Assembly: GCA_902651635.1 (NCBI GenBank)
Contig: CACRSC010001917.1
Location: forward strand, 829,419 to 893,418
Source: Mastigamoeba balamuthi
Taxonomy: Eukaryota > Evosea > Mastigamoebida > Mastigamoebidae
Direction: 5' to 3'
DNA length: 64,000 nt
Shown here piece by piece: positions 42,642 to 53,907 of the stretch. A program made the translations under genes and the position numbers. Under the pieces are notes generated by a model, which had not been told where the DNA came from, made no database searches, and saw only the letters and a program-made list of their open reading frames with translations. The stretch's first letter is position 1, and every line of letters begins with the position of its first letter.

Positions 42642-45158
42642 ATGGCTTCCCTTCACCGAGAGGAGGAATCCAGGATGCCCCTGGGTGGTGGAGCGGCGTT
42701 GGACGTGCCTCGCAGCCGTCTGACGGGGCAGTTCAAGGACAAGATCCTCGAGCACTCGTACACGATGTACAGCCTCCAGCACGGGCTCAACCACGCGCGG
42801 GTCTCCATGGTCTCGGGCATCTTCCTCTCGGGATGGGTGGCGCTCCTCAGCTACCTGCTACACCAGTCGCACACGAGCAAGGTGATTGGCCATCACTGGC
42901 CAGATACCCACATACTCCCTGCCGAAATCCTCCCGTGATTAACAGCGGACCTTGCAAAGCTGCGGCTGCTGGAGATGGTGTGCCCAGCAATTCTCGAGGT
43001 CCTGTCTATCGCGGCGACGTTCACGCGGCTCCGGCGCTATCGATATTCCTACCAAGCGTACGAGCAACCCGGCGGTCTTCCCCCGGGCGCCGCTGACTCT
43101 CATTGCTATGCGAATGCACAGATTCACCCTCACGGTCTCTCTGGCGCTTATGGTCGACGTCACAGCGACGTCGCAAAGCCCACACACGACGTTGTATGCG
43201 CTGACAATCATTCCGTTGTTCCTGTACTTCATCGCTGGCTACTCGGCGCAGAGGCTTCCCTTCTTGCCGTACTTCCTCTTCTCCACCATTTCCACCCTTT
43301 TCTTCATCGTCTACACGGCGGCGACACACTACTACCGGAACAAAATCGAGATGGTCTTGTGCGCCGTCGCCATGCTCGTGTTCTGGCTTGTAGTCGTTGG
43401 TCAAGGTGAGTGAACTTCCGAGAATTCCGGAACCACAACATATTTGTTGTGGCTGATTGATGTTGCGTTCTCAGCTATGGCCACCGACAAGAGCTCGAGG
43501 AACATGTGGCTGTTGACAGAGAACCTCAAGCAGGAGGTCACTGGTCTTAAGGCGGAACTCGGCATCGTTCAGGAGGTGAAGAAGCAACTGGACCTGCAGA
43601 GCCCCGTGGAGAAGATCATCACAATGGTGCACTGGATTCGCAACACGGCGCTGGCGGGGCCAGGGGGATTCGAAGAGGCCCTTCCCGAGGTGGCTGGCAA
43701 GTGCAGCCTCATACTGTCGACGCTTACGAACAAGATGAACCTCTTCTCAGCCGACATCGAGAAGCAGATCAAGGGGGGCGAGATAGGTGCGTTGAGGGCC
43801 GATAACCATCTCAGCTCACAGGGATTTGCTCATCAGACATGGATGGAGAGACCGCCTCCTACCTGCTGACCAATGTCGCGGGAAAGACAACCTACACGTC
43901 GTCCGAGAACCTCGTCGAGCGCGGGATGCTCCTCGAGAGTATCCGAACCGGTGCAGAGGCCGAGCGGATCTCGGAGAGGCCCGCGGTGAAGCTGCATCTC
44001 AACACCGTGACGGATTGGGACTTCGACGTTTTCGCCCTGGCAGCGGTGACCAATAACCAGCCGCTGCGCGCCATCTTCGACTACGTGAGCCAGAAGTACG
44101 AGTTCGAGATGCTCCTCGGAAGTCACTCCGCTGCCCTGTACGATTTCATCATCGCCTTGGAGCGGCTCTACAATCCAACACCCTACCACAACTCCGTACG
44201 TCTGCGTTTAGTGTGAATCAAGAGCTAAGAACTACGACAGACGCATGCAGCGGACGTCATACATGCGTTGGACAGGTTCTTGGACTATGGCGTCAAGGCT
44301 TATCTGACCTCCCTCGACGTGTTTGCTCTCATGGTTGCCGGTGCATTGCATGACACTGGGCACCAGGGGCGGACAAACAGGTGTGTGGGTTGTTTCTTGT
44401 TGGTTGATGTCCTGACAACAGGTTCAGCTTCCAGATAACTGCGGGAACTCAGTTGGCATTGGTGTACAACGACAAAAGCGTGATGGAGAACTACCATCTA
44501 AGCACGGCATTCCAGCTGCTCCAGGACCCGAAATACAACTTCCTCCAGGCCCTTCCTCCCAAAGCGTGGGTCACTTTGAGCAGGCCTCCGGGCTCTGAAG
44601 CGTACTCTGCAGACGGAGAGATTTCCGCAACACCGTAATCGACATCGTGCTGGCGACTGACATGGCTCGTCACCTGGAGTTTGTCTCAATCTTCAACGCC
44701 AAGGTTTGTACTTACTGCCCTCGAGTTTTGCACTCCGCCTGTTAACCCTGGGTTTCCCTGCGCTATAGGTCGACAGCGAGTTCAACCCGAGCCAGAGCCA
44801 GGCCGACAGACTCATCCTGATGCAGATAACCATGAAGGTTGCCGACATCTCGAACCTGACCCGTGCCCCCCCGTTGTACACCAAGTGGACCAAGAGCGTC
44901 CTGGAGGAGTTCTTCGCGCAGGGCGACGAGGAGAAGCAGCGCGGCCTGCCGGTGAGCCCGTTCATGGACCGCACGTGCTGCGACGTGGCCAAAAGCCAGA
45001 AGGTCTTCGCCGAGTTCGTCGTGGTGCCGCTGCTTACGAGCTACTCCAAGTTCATCAAGGGCGCCGAGTTCCTTATCCAGCGCGCAACCGACAACAAGGG
45101 CATCTGGACGTCGCAGGTTATCCAGTCGAACCTCATCACCGGCGAGGTCACCAAGTGA
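42642..45158 (+). CDS. Membrane-anchored class I cyclic nucleotide phosphodiesterase
   Basis: Nine exons (42642-42881, 42960-43057, 43122-43405, 43475-43786, 43837-44195, 44241-44380, 44422-44565, 44613-44703, 44769-45158) give 685 residues. The first 270 residues hold about six hydrophobic segments (for example FLSGWVALLSYLLH, LTIIPLFLYFIAGY, MVLCAVAMLVFWLVVVG). A soluble linker with a short coiled coil follows, then the PDEase I domain: YHNSTHAADVIHAL (His429 onward), HDTGHQGRTN (His468), LALVYNDKSVMENYH and DMARHLEF. It hydrolyses cAMP and/or cGMP; the specificity cannot be read with confidence. The membrane region suggests signalling at a membrane. Confidence 0.92.
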
Positions 45159-45228
45159 CCCACTGCTGGAGTTTGTACTTCTAACGAGAGTTGACGCACA
45201 ATTGCTACGGGTTTCTACCTGTTATCGT

Positions 45229-47975
45229 TCAGTTGTCGGGAATGTCGAGTGTACTGCACGCAAAACTGTCGCCTGGTACAACGCCCTGGGAGCCCTGCAG
45301 AACGCGCAGGATCGAGAGGTACGATTCACGGGCATCCGAGCTCAGGATGCCCGCGTGGGCCTGAAACGCGATGAACTCGCCCAGGACAGCCGCTGCGCGG
45401 TCCATCGAGCGGCCAGCAATGCGCTCCTTGATCACGAGCTCGTTCTCGGGGTTCTGCTGCATTGCGCACCCCAACAGCAGAGCGCAGTACGACGAGAGTA
45501 CCCGTTGCTCCACCACGGCCCCCGTACTCGACTGGGAGCTCGAGCCAGAGGGGTCCTCCTGAGAAGACGCCGCGGACGTGGCCTCCTGGTCGCTCTTGTC
45601 AAACAGCTCGGCAACGAACTGCACCAGTGAGTTGCCGTTGGCCATCTCTGCAGCGGTATGGGGATCAGGCGTCCCGTTGTGGACAAACGTGGCAGTAATG
45701 GGGAAGGCGTACGACTCTTGCGCAAGGCCTCGCGGTTGGCGACGCTGTGCTCGCACACATTGATGAGGAGGCCGAGCGACACGACTCTGAGGTCGTAGAG
45801 CGCTGCATCCAGCGGCCCTGCGTCGGACCACTCGAGAGCCTTGGCCTGGTCTCGCGATGTCAGAGATGTCCAACATGGTTTTTGCACGTGCCAGCGACTG
45901 CATCCCCTCGTGCTCGGAGAAAAGTGCGCATGCGGCCTCGTTCTTCTCGGTCATGTTGACCACTACCTTGAGGAACGCCGTGAGCAGCCTCGAGAGCAGT
46001 TCCGGAGAGAATCCGGCGGCCAGTCCATCTGTGCGACGTGTTGGGCTTGCGCATTAAAGACAACGGCAGGGTCGCTGGCGAACCTTGGCACGACGAGACG
46101 ACGCTAAGGACAAGAGACACGAACCCCTGCTGCACAGCGCATTCCTGCGCACGTAGAGACCCTTAGAGTACGGACAGCGCATGCGTTCGTGCCTGGTTCT
46201 CCTTGCTGAGCAGCGTTATGTTCTCCATGATGCGCGCGCAGTTCTCCATGCAGTGTGTGAGCTCCTTGTTGCCCCAGGACTCCTGCAACGCCTGTGCTGA
46301 GTTCGGAGGCTCGGTCGGCTGTCTCACCTGGGGGTTCTTCCGTAGCATGTCCAAGGAGCACACGAGGACGCCCTTGAGGGAGTCGATCACGCCAGACTCT
46401 CTGCACTGGCACCTGATGAGCTCGCTACTCTGCGCGCCGCTCAGCAGCTGCATGCACTCGAGAGCCACCATGGGCGCCGTGATCTCGTTGACGCTGTCCC
46501 ACCAGCACGGCCGGAAGTCCTCGAACAGCTGCTGCAGCTGCTCCATCTGCGGGAGACGGGGAGGTGTGAACGGGGTGGGTGCTGCTGCCCGGTTCTCACG
46601 CTTTTCTTCGAGAGGGTCCCTGGGGATTCGGCAGGACTGCGCAGGCAGGAAAGAAAGGCCGAGGACGAGCCAGTGGAGTTGCGCCGTGCGAGCGTTTTCT
46701 CCGGCGACTTGCTCTTGCGGCGCTCCATGCCATCTGCGCCGAGCCTCGCTATCTCCTTGGCCAGGATCTGCACCCCCTCACGTGTCATGTGCGCTGCGTT
46801 GGCGTGGTCCTCCTTCAGGAGGAACAGGATCACCGCGGCCACCGCAAGCCTCGTCGCCTGGTCGAGTGCGGGGACGGGGAGGAGGTGGAGGAGTTAGACG
46901 GGGGAGGGAAGTTTGGGCTGCGGGCAGGTGTGAGCAGCACTCGCCTGGTCCTCCGAGGTCGAGAGCAGCGAGAATAGCTTGGGGAAGAGGATGTGCGCCC
47001 TGAGCACCAGCCCCACGTCCCTGGCCCCCTCGCTGCACACCTCGGCCAGCCTCACCACTGACGCCCTCTGCACGGACGGCGGCGCCGCGGCGTCCGCGAG
47101 GCCGCCCAGCGCGTACTCGACGTCGTCCAGCACCCGCGACCGCTCGCCAAACTCCTCGATCTGCGCCACGCTCTGCGCCCCCTTCTCCGTCTCTGCGCCC
47201 GCGCCTGAGCCCAGGACGAGGGGAGGAGGAGGAGGAGAAGGAAGAGGAGGGGCGCACTCTTGGGCTTCTTCCTGTGCGGCCCTGCGGCGACCGAGTCAAG
47301 AGACGCCCGGCGCCTGGCAGCCACGCCCGGCGTACCCCTCGGCCGCGCAGGCGCCGCCTCGTCGCCGCCCTCGTCGTCCTCGTCGAGAAGCACCGTCCTC
47401 GCCCTCGCGCCCCTCAGCGGCGTCGTCGGCATCCGCAGGGGCTCCGTGCGCGCCCTCTTCATCCCCGCCCGCGACGGCGTCGTCGTCGTCGTCGTCGTCG
47501 CCGCCTCCTCGTCGCCCGCCGTCTCCGCCGCCGCGTGCGCGCGCACGACGGCACGCGCCGGGCTGGCACCGTCGCGCGGGGCCAGTGGGGTCCTGGGGGA
47601 CGGGCGCGGCGGCGTCCTGGGCGTGGGCGACGCCGCCGGGGAGCGCGCCAGCCGCGGTTGCTTGCGCGCGGGCGACGCGACGGTGACGTACAGCGACAGC
47701 GTGTTGGGCGCGTTCTCCTTCTCCGACGCCCCGTCAAAGTCGAACGGGTCCGCCGCCCGCTGCTGCTGCTGCGCCCTGGGCCCCTTGTGGCCCCCGGCCG
47801 TGGCCAGTGCGGTGGCCTTGGCGGCGGCGGCCCGGGGGGAGTGGCCGGAGTGGGCGCCAGAGGTGGCGGGAGGCGTGGCAGGGCGAGCCGGAGGAGGCAC
47901 GGCGGGCGGGGCGGGGTGTGGCTGCGCAGGCCTGTGCCGGCTGTAGGTCACGATGCTCGCGAAGACGTGAGACAT
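45229..47975 (-). CDS. WAPL: WAPL cohesin-release factor
   Basis: Eight exons (47975-47258, 47192-46945, 46857-46600, 46546-46172, 46144-46084, 46028-45888, 45850-45716, 45647-45229) give about 784 residues. WAPL with PDS5 releases cohesin from chromatin. The N-terminal region is disordered but keeps a YSR motif (VTYSRHRP) and DPFDFDGASEKEN, matching the TYSRK and DPFGFDSDDE motifs of animal WAPL. The C-terminal helical domain has VVSLGLLINVCEHSVANREA and YCALLLGCAMQQNP, which align with GLGLLINLVEYSARNR and YTALLLGCLCQESP. The second intron begins GC (CAG|GCGAGT). The intron at 45851-45887 is only 37 nt. Exon 5-7 joins are the least certain. Confidence 0.88.
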
Positions 47976-48065
47976 GAGGGGCCCACGGTTTTTTTTTCTT
48001 TTCGCGCGTTTTTATTCCGGTAAATGAGAAGATACGTCTATCTTCTGTGACACACTGCCGCGACG

Positions 48066-48984
48066 TCACACGACTGCCTTGGAGATGGACTCCTGCAGTG
48101 CCGCCCTGTACACCGAGTTGCCGAGCTCGTCCAGCTGCACGACGACGGAGGCGCCCGTCACGGGGTCCGTCTCGAGCGTCATCAGCTGCCCGTAGGCCCC
48201 GGTGACGCTGATCCTGCCGTCCTCGCCGTACTGGAGCAGCACGACGTTGCCGTGCTCGTCCACCCTCGTGTCGGTCGCCGCCTCCTCGAACTCCCTCTGC
48301 AGCTCCCTGCCCTCCTCCACGGCGTACTGCGACCGCTGGCTGGCCTTTCGCCTGCCCACGCCCTTCTTGCTGCTCCTCCTGCGGGCCGCCCTCGAGGCGG
48401 TGGCCTCCGGGGCAGCGGCAGCAGCGGCAGCGGGCGCCCTCTTGGCCTGCCTTCCCTTGCGGGCGCCGTAGCCCTCAGAGAACCCTTTCCGCAGGTTCCG
48501 CGGCGCGTCCTCGGCGGTGACGGGGCCCGCGCCCTCGGCAGCCGAGGCGGAGACGGGGCGCGGCTCCGCGGCCTCCCCGCGGCTGCGCGAGAGGTCGCTG
48601 AACGCCTCGTCTTCGGACGCGCTTCTCCGCAGGCGGCTGGGCATCGCCACGATGCGGTCCGCGGCGTCGGCACCGGCGATGTCCCGCGCGCGCGCAGCGG
48701 GCTCGGGCGGGTCCGCGTACTCGGGGACCTCCACGCCGCTGGGGTAGCCCGCGAGGTCCCGGAGCGCCTGCCGCTCGCGCGACCGCTCGAGGCAGAGCCT
48801 GCGAATGCGGAGATGAGGAGAGGGGTCACCCCCGCAGACCCCAACCGGGAGTATTCGCAGCGGGGGGAACGGAACCAGCGGACCTGACGAGGAACCACAC
48901 CACCAGCGGCGCCGTCGCGATGAAGAACACGCCCAGCACACACCCGAGGGCGATGCCCACGATCTCGCTCGCCTCCAGCGCCAT
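48066..48984 (-). CDS. Single-pass membrane protein, unrecognised
   Basis: Exons 48984-48884 and 48798-48066 give 277 residues. A short N-terminus (MALEASE) leads straight into one hydrophobic helix (IVGIALGCVLGVFFIATAPL then VVWFLV), followed by a basic and then Ala/Arg/Ser-rich cytosolic-type tail. Near the end comes a better-conserved-looking part (RVDEHGNVVLLQYGEDGRIS, VVVQLDELGNSVYRAALQ). No known domain was seen. It shares a 129-base divergent promoter with PEX14, which hints at but does not prove a related role. Confidence 0.75.
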
Positions 48985-49113
48985 GGGCGATTGCGGCACA
49001 ATGGCTGCGAAAATCTCGGAGATTCCCCCCGCGTGAAGCCGCCCCTCAGAGAGCCTCACACAGTGACTCACACTTGAATCTCTCTCGCCTCTTGCCTCTC
49101 TCATCGCCCCCCG
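48985..49113. promoter_or_regulatory. Shared divergent promoter region
   Basis: Only 129 bases lie between the divergent start codons of the single-pass membrane protein and PEX14, so it must hold both promoters. Confidence 0.5.
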
Positions 49114-49707
49114 ATGGCAACGGAAGCCGGACCCAGCACCGTGGCGCCCCCCGCGCCGGCAGCGGCAGAGCCCGCGGCCAAGAAGGACGCGCCGCAGGAG
49201 GCGCTGCGCGAGGAGCTCGTGCAGAACGCCGTGCAGTTCCTGCGCCACCCCAACGTCGTGGGGACGCCGCTCGCGAGACGCGTGGCGTTCATGCGCCAGA
49301 AGGGCCTCTCGCAGGCCGAGGTCGACGCCGCCCTCAAGCGCGCTGCGGCCCTCGCCGACGTCGCGCCGCCCCGCCCGGCGCTGCCGCCTCCGTACGCGGC
49401 CCCTGCAGGCGCCTGCGCAGCGCCGCCGTGCGGATCGGCGGGGCCCAGCTGGCTGCAGGTCGCGGGCCTCGCGGTGCTCGCGGCGGGCGTCGGGGCCGGG
49501 GCGGTGATGCTGGTCGACACGTACGTGGCGCCGTGGGTGCGGAGGCAGCTGCTCGGCGGCGGGGCGCAGGGCGCGGAGGACGCCGCCGACGCCGCGCTCA
49601 GGAGCGAGGCCGCCGAGATCAAGTCGGTCGTCGAGAAGATCTCCGCGGGGCAGGAGGCCATCGCCAAGTCCCTCGCCGAGCTGCAGGCTGTCGCCGCCAA
49701 GCCCTGA
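49114..49707 (+). CDS. PEX14: Peroxin 14, peroxisomal docking protein
   Basis: This single-exon gene of 197 residues encodes the membrane docking factor for PEX5-cargo complexes at peroxisomes. Residues about 31-75 are the Pex14 N-terminal domain (REELVQNAVQFLRHPNVVGT, RVAFMRQKGLSQAEVDAAL). A Pro/Ala hinge follows. Then comes a hydrophobic segment (WLQVAGLAVLAAGVGAGAVM) and a C-terminal coiled coil (EIKSVVEKISAGQEAIAKSL). It is shorter than animal PEX14 but similar to protist forms. It shows that the organism makes peroxisomes or related organelles. Confidence 0.93.
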   Translation: MATEAGPSTVAPPAPAAAEPAAKKDAPQEALREELVQNAVQFLRHPNVVGTPLARRVAFMRQKGLSQAEVDAALKRAAALADVAPPRPALPPPYAAPAGACAAPPCGSAGPSWLQVAGLAVLAAGVGAGAVMLVDTYVAPWVRRQLLGGGAQGAEDAADAALRSEAAEIKSVVEKISAGQEAIAKSLAELQAVAAKP

Positions 49708-49944
49708 TCCTCTGGCGGCGTGGCACGAGAGCCACCAGCGCACTGCTCTCGCTCGCATTCAACAAGTGGAGCGCAGAGATTCGCGACCTTGATTGGTTTC
49801 TATTTGCTGTCCGTCCCGTGCGCGGGGGGGGGCGTTGCTGCGTGCCGTGGCGCGGTGTCCGCCGGTGTCCCCCGGGTGTCGGCTCGTTGTGTCGTACGTA
49901 ATGAGTGCCCCCGAGAATCTTTGTTTTCCTGTGCTTGGCGGTGA

Positions 49945-51390
49945 ATGGGGTTCTGGATAGCGGCGCTCGGCACCGTCGTCGCGGCGGCCGCCACGGCGTT
50001 CTTCGCCATCATCAAGTTCCGCCTCTGGGCGGGCAGGCGCTGCGCCCACAACCCGGACCTCACCGGTTCGCTCGGCGTTTCTCCAGGAGGGGGAGAAAGA
50101 ACTGCCGGACCCCTCGCGTTGCTGACCCCCCCCCCGCCCCACGCCACCAACCCAAGGCAAGGTCGCGGTGATCACTGGGGCCACGGGAGCAGTGGGGTTC
50201 GAGACGGCCGCGCGCCTTGTCAGGCTCGGCGCGTCTGTCGTCCTTCTCGACAGGGACCCCGAGAGGTCGCGCGCGGCGGCCCTGAAGCTCGGGGATCTTG
50301 CGCGCGTCGGCGCGTCGGCGGTCGCCGTGGAGTGCGACCTGTCTGACCTGGACTCTGTCCGCGCCGCGGCCGCGAGTGCGCCAACACCGCCCCGCCCCGG
50401 GCGCTGTGCGTTTACTGACGCCCTTTCGTTTCCGAAGAGGTTATCCAGCAGCACAGCGAGGTGCACTTCCTCGTCAACAACGCCGGAGTGCTCATCGCGG
50501 ACCTGGCCGCGACGAAGCAAGGGTGGGAGTCGCACTACGGCGTGAACCACCTGGGCCACTTTGCCCTCACGCAGGCGCTGCTTCCAGGTTAGTTGAGATG
50601 ACGTCAGCGCGCGCCAAACACCCCACCAACTCAATTCCTCCCCCCCCCCCCCCCCCATCAATGCGTCCGCAGCGCTGCTCGCAGGCAAGGCGCGCGTGGT
50701 GTGCGTCAGCTGCAGCCTGCACCTCGTGGCCCCCAAGTGCGGCATCGACCTCGAGTGCCTGAGCGAGCGGCGCGTGAAGCTCTACGGCGAGTACAACGCC
50801 TGGAGGGCCACGGGGCAGAGCAAGCTCGCCGTCGTGCTCTTCGCGGGCGAGCTCGACAGGCGCTACGCCGACCAGGGCCTCCACGCCTTCTCGGCGCACC
50901 CGGGCTTTGTCCCTTCCAAAGCGTACCGCAACGTGCCCCTGTGGTCCCTGATGTCCCTGGTGTAAGTATCCCTCCCCCCCCCCACCATTTCTAGTTCTAT
51001 GCCGCGTACTGGTCTATCGGCGAGTGCGGGGGGCAATCGCTACCGCAACTGGTTTGCGGTGTCCGCCCGTCCGCTGCACGCGCACGCTTGGCATCCCACG
51101 AAAATGCACGTACAGTTTCTTACCCGATGTTCTCGACCGGCAGCTTCGCACTTTGGGCAAAGACGCCAGAGGAGGGCGCGCAGACGGAGCTGCAGTGCCT
51201 GCTGGCGCCCCTGACGGAGCTCGAGCCCGGCGGCTACCACAACAACTGCGAGCCGTGGGCGCGCTCGAGGCACGCGTTCAACAGGGACCTGGCCCAGAAG
51301 CTGTGGGACGCCAGCGAGGCCCAACTGCTCTCCCCCGCATCCCAACTCGAGCCACTCGAGGCACAACCACAACAATCCAAGCAGCAATAG
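49945..51390 (+). CDS. Short-chain dehydrogenase, retinol-dehydrogenase-like, atypical active site
   Basis: Exons 49945-50065, 50157-50375, 50438-50587, 50673-50961 and 51144-51390 give 341 residues. An N-terminal hydrophobic anchor (WIAALGTVVAAAATAFFAII) precedes an SDR fold with KVAVITGATGAVGFETA, DLSDLDSVRA, FLVNNAGVLIADLA and SHYGVNHLGHFALTQALLP. The layout matches membrane-bound RDH/WW-domain oxidoreductase types. In the catalytic YxxxK position it reads ATGQSK, with Thr210 four residues before Lys214, so the usual Tyr is missing. The C-terminus is Gln/Pro-rich. It is either an enzyme using another residue or a non-catalytic relative. Confidence 0.88.
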
Positions 51391-51611
51391 CACACAACGC
51401 CCTGGCGATGAAACCACAGACGTGTCGATACCGCTGTCAGACAACTGAGGCCGGCTGGGTGGACCGAGTGTCTGGGTGGGGAGACGAGACAGTCCGACAG
51501 CCCTGACGACGGGGGCTACGATGGAAAGAGAGATTGCTCGTTCTTAACGGACGTGCTAGGGGATCCACAGCGAACCCACTGAACTCGAATCTCAACACTC
51601 GTGCTGCTCCA

Positions 51612-53200
51612 CTATTGCGTGGGGGCCGCAGAGGCTGCCGGCGACGTGGAGGCCGCCGGAGCGAGTTGAGGCGAGGGCGACTTGGACGACGGCGACGGCG
51701 CCTTGGGTGCCGGCGACACAGACTTGGGCACGGGCGACGCAGACGGGACGATGCCCTCGCCCGAGTGCTGGAGCTTCCCGTGGGGCGACGGCGAGACGGG
51801 GACCTCGTACGGCGTCGGTCCCTTGGCTGGACGGGCGAGGGAGCGCAACGCAACACATGTCAGCAACAGCCGACATTGCAGGGGGGTTGAGAAAAAAGCC
51901 AAACGCACAAGTCTCGAAATTCTGGAAGGGGTCGTTGGCGGCACAGGGCCCGGGCTTGGCGGCCGACTCGAGGCGGTCGATGAGGTCGTCGTCTCGGAGC
52001 TCGGGGAAGTAGCTCGTGTCGTACTCGGTGCGGATCTGCGGCACGATGGGGGGCGTCTGGTTGCGGATGAGGTTCCACTTGACGCCCTTGAAGAACGGGT
52101 GGTCCTTGACGTCGCACGCGCCGTGCTGGGCGCCCAGGCGCTTCGAGGGGTCCATGTTCAGCAGGCTGCGGATGAGGTCCTTGGCCTGCTTGCCGACGGG
52201 GTAGATGTGGTTCTCGGGGAACTCGATCCCTCCGTGCAGGATCTGGCTGAACGTGTCGTCGCGCGTCGCGCCGCGGAACGGCGTCGTGCCGAAGATCATC
52301 TCGTACATGAGGATGCCGAACGTCCACCAGTCGACGCTGCTCGTGTGGCCGTAGCCCGTGATGACCTCGGGCGCGATGTACTCCTCCGTCCCCACGAACG
52401 AGTTGGACACGATGCCGGGCTCCGTCGCCACGCGCTCCTTGCCGAACATGCCCTGCAGCAGCTTGGGCTGCACCTGCACCGCGGCCGCCTTGCTCAGGTC
52501 AAAGTCCGTCAGCACGACGTGCCCCGACCCGTGCAGCAGGATGTTCTCGGGCTTCAGGTCTGAGAAAAAACCCCCCAGCACAACGCAAACACACCGGTTA
52601 GCAATACAATTTCGTTTCCCACAGGGAGCGGCGGATTCGCGGATTCGCGCACCCCTGTAGATGAAGCCCATCATGTGCAGGTACTCGAGCGCCAGCAGCA
52701 CCTCGGACGCGTAGAAGCACGCGGCCTTCTCGGGCAGGCAGCGCCCCGTCTGCCTCTGCAGCGCCCTGAAGAACTCGCCACCGGCGCAGAACTCTGCGCA
52801 GACGAAAAGAGGTCAGGGGGAGGGCGGCCGAGAGGGAAGAGAAGACTGGCTGGGCGCTGCCCACCCATGACAAAGTAGAGGCAGTTGGTGCTCTGGAACG
52901 ACCAGTAGAGCGTCACGATGAACGGGTGGTTCGCCGTCGACAGGATCTCGCGCTCCGTCTGCACGCGCTTGACCTGCGCACCCACCAACCCAGCGACACA
53001 GGGTCAGACCCCTCTCATTGACCACCTTGCACACTAGCGGGATATGCCGGTGGGCGTGCCTTGTTGCGGAGGATCATCTCCTTCTTGGGCAGAACCTTCA
53101 TCGCGAAGCACTGCTCGGTGCCCAGCAGCTGCACGAGGTACACGCGGCCCACGTCGCCGCGCCCCAGCAGCTTCAGCCGCTTGAAGTTCGCAGGGCTCAT
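51612..53200 (-). CDS. AGC-type Ser/Thr kinase with DFD motif
   Basis: Exons 53200-53060, 52973-52865, 52793-52653, 52559-51909 and 51826-51612 give 418 residues. The kinase core starts [20 protein letters not shown], with Lys35 in [18 protein letters not shown], the catalytic loop DLKPEN, DFDLSK instead of DFG, and [20 protein letters not shown]. The DFD form is known from plant AGC-VIII kinases and fungal Fpk/Nrc2-type kinases. The C-tail has DPFQNFE and then a Ser-Pro repeat ([17 protein letters not shown]). The first intron starts GC (AAG|GCACGC); spliced this way it restores the family's [11 protein letters not shown]. Confidence 0.92.
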
Positions 53201-53907
53201 CGCCGCCCCCGCCGCTGCGGTTGGAGCGTGTCACTGACGTCAGCTTTTGTGCACATAATTGCATAACCAAAAATCCAGGAAAAATATAGGCCGTCTTGCA
53301 GTCCAGATTGGAAAAAAGGAAAAGCGTGGCGTGGCCGCTCTCGAACGGGTTTTTCCACGGCAGCCGTGCGGGGGTGCGCGGGCACTGGGGGGGAGGGGTG
53401 GGCGCAGGGCTGACGGACCGGGTATGATTGCGGCACGGGGCGCGTTGGCATCCGGATCGGCTACGGGAGCGGGCGAGGACATATTCGAGTGGCGGGGGTG
53501 GGCTTTATCGCGCGGGTCTGGGTTGGGCAGGCTGGGGTTGTATAGGGTGCTATGGTGACGGCTGGCGGCTGTGGAACGAGGTGCGCGGGCTTGATGGAGT
53601 GTCTGGGATTTATGAGCGGGGAGGAACGAAAGTTAGATAATGAATCTTTTAGCAGAAGATACCGAAATCCTCTCCCTGATGACATCACCTTCCAGAATTA
53701 CAATTTGTCCCACTCTGCTCTGCCGAGACTCTGCGGTCGCCCATAGTGCCGCCGAGCATCACGCGGGGGTATACTACCGAGCCGTAGGCTCAGGTCGCAC
53801 GGTGCACCTCTTGAGGAGGAAAACCACAAGATTTCCTGACATCATCACCGTGACGTGGCCAAACCCCCCAGAGATCTTCGCTGTTGCGACCGCGGGTGCC
53901 GACCACC
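53201..53907. other. Divergent intergenic region, no gene seen
   Basis: It lies between the starts of the AGC kinase and TMEM147. Several short frames exist but none looks like a protein. A purine-rich block lies around 53350-53500 and an AT-richer block around 53630-53720. It probably holds two promoters and UTRs. Confidence 0.5.

Noticed and set aside
47460-47520. CGTCGTCGT tract considered as a satellite
   Set aside because: It encodes a threonine run within the disordered N-terminal exon of WAPL.
50641-50656. Long C run considered as a structural element
   Set aside because: It lies in an intron of the short-chain dehydrogenase just before the acceptor and is ordinary for a pyrimidine tract.
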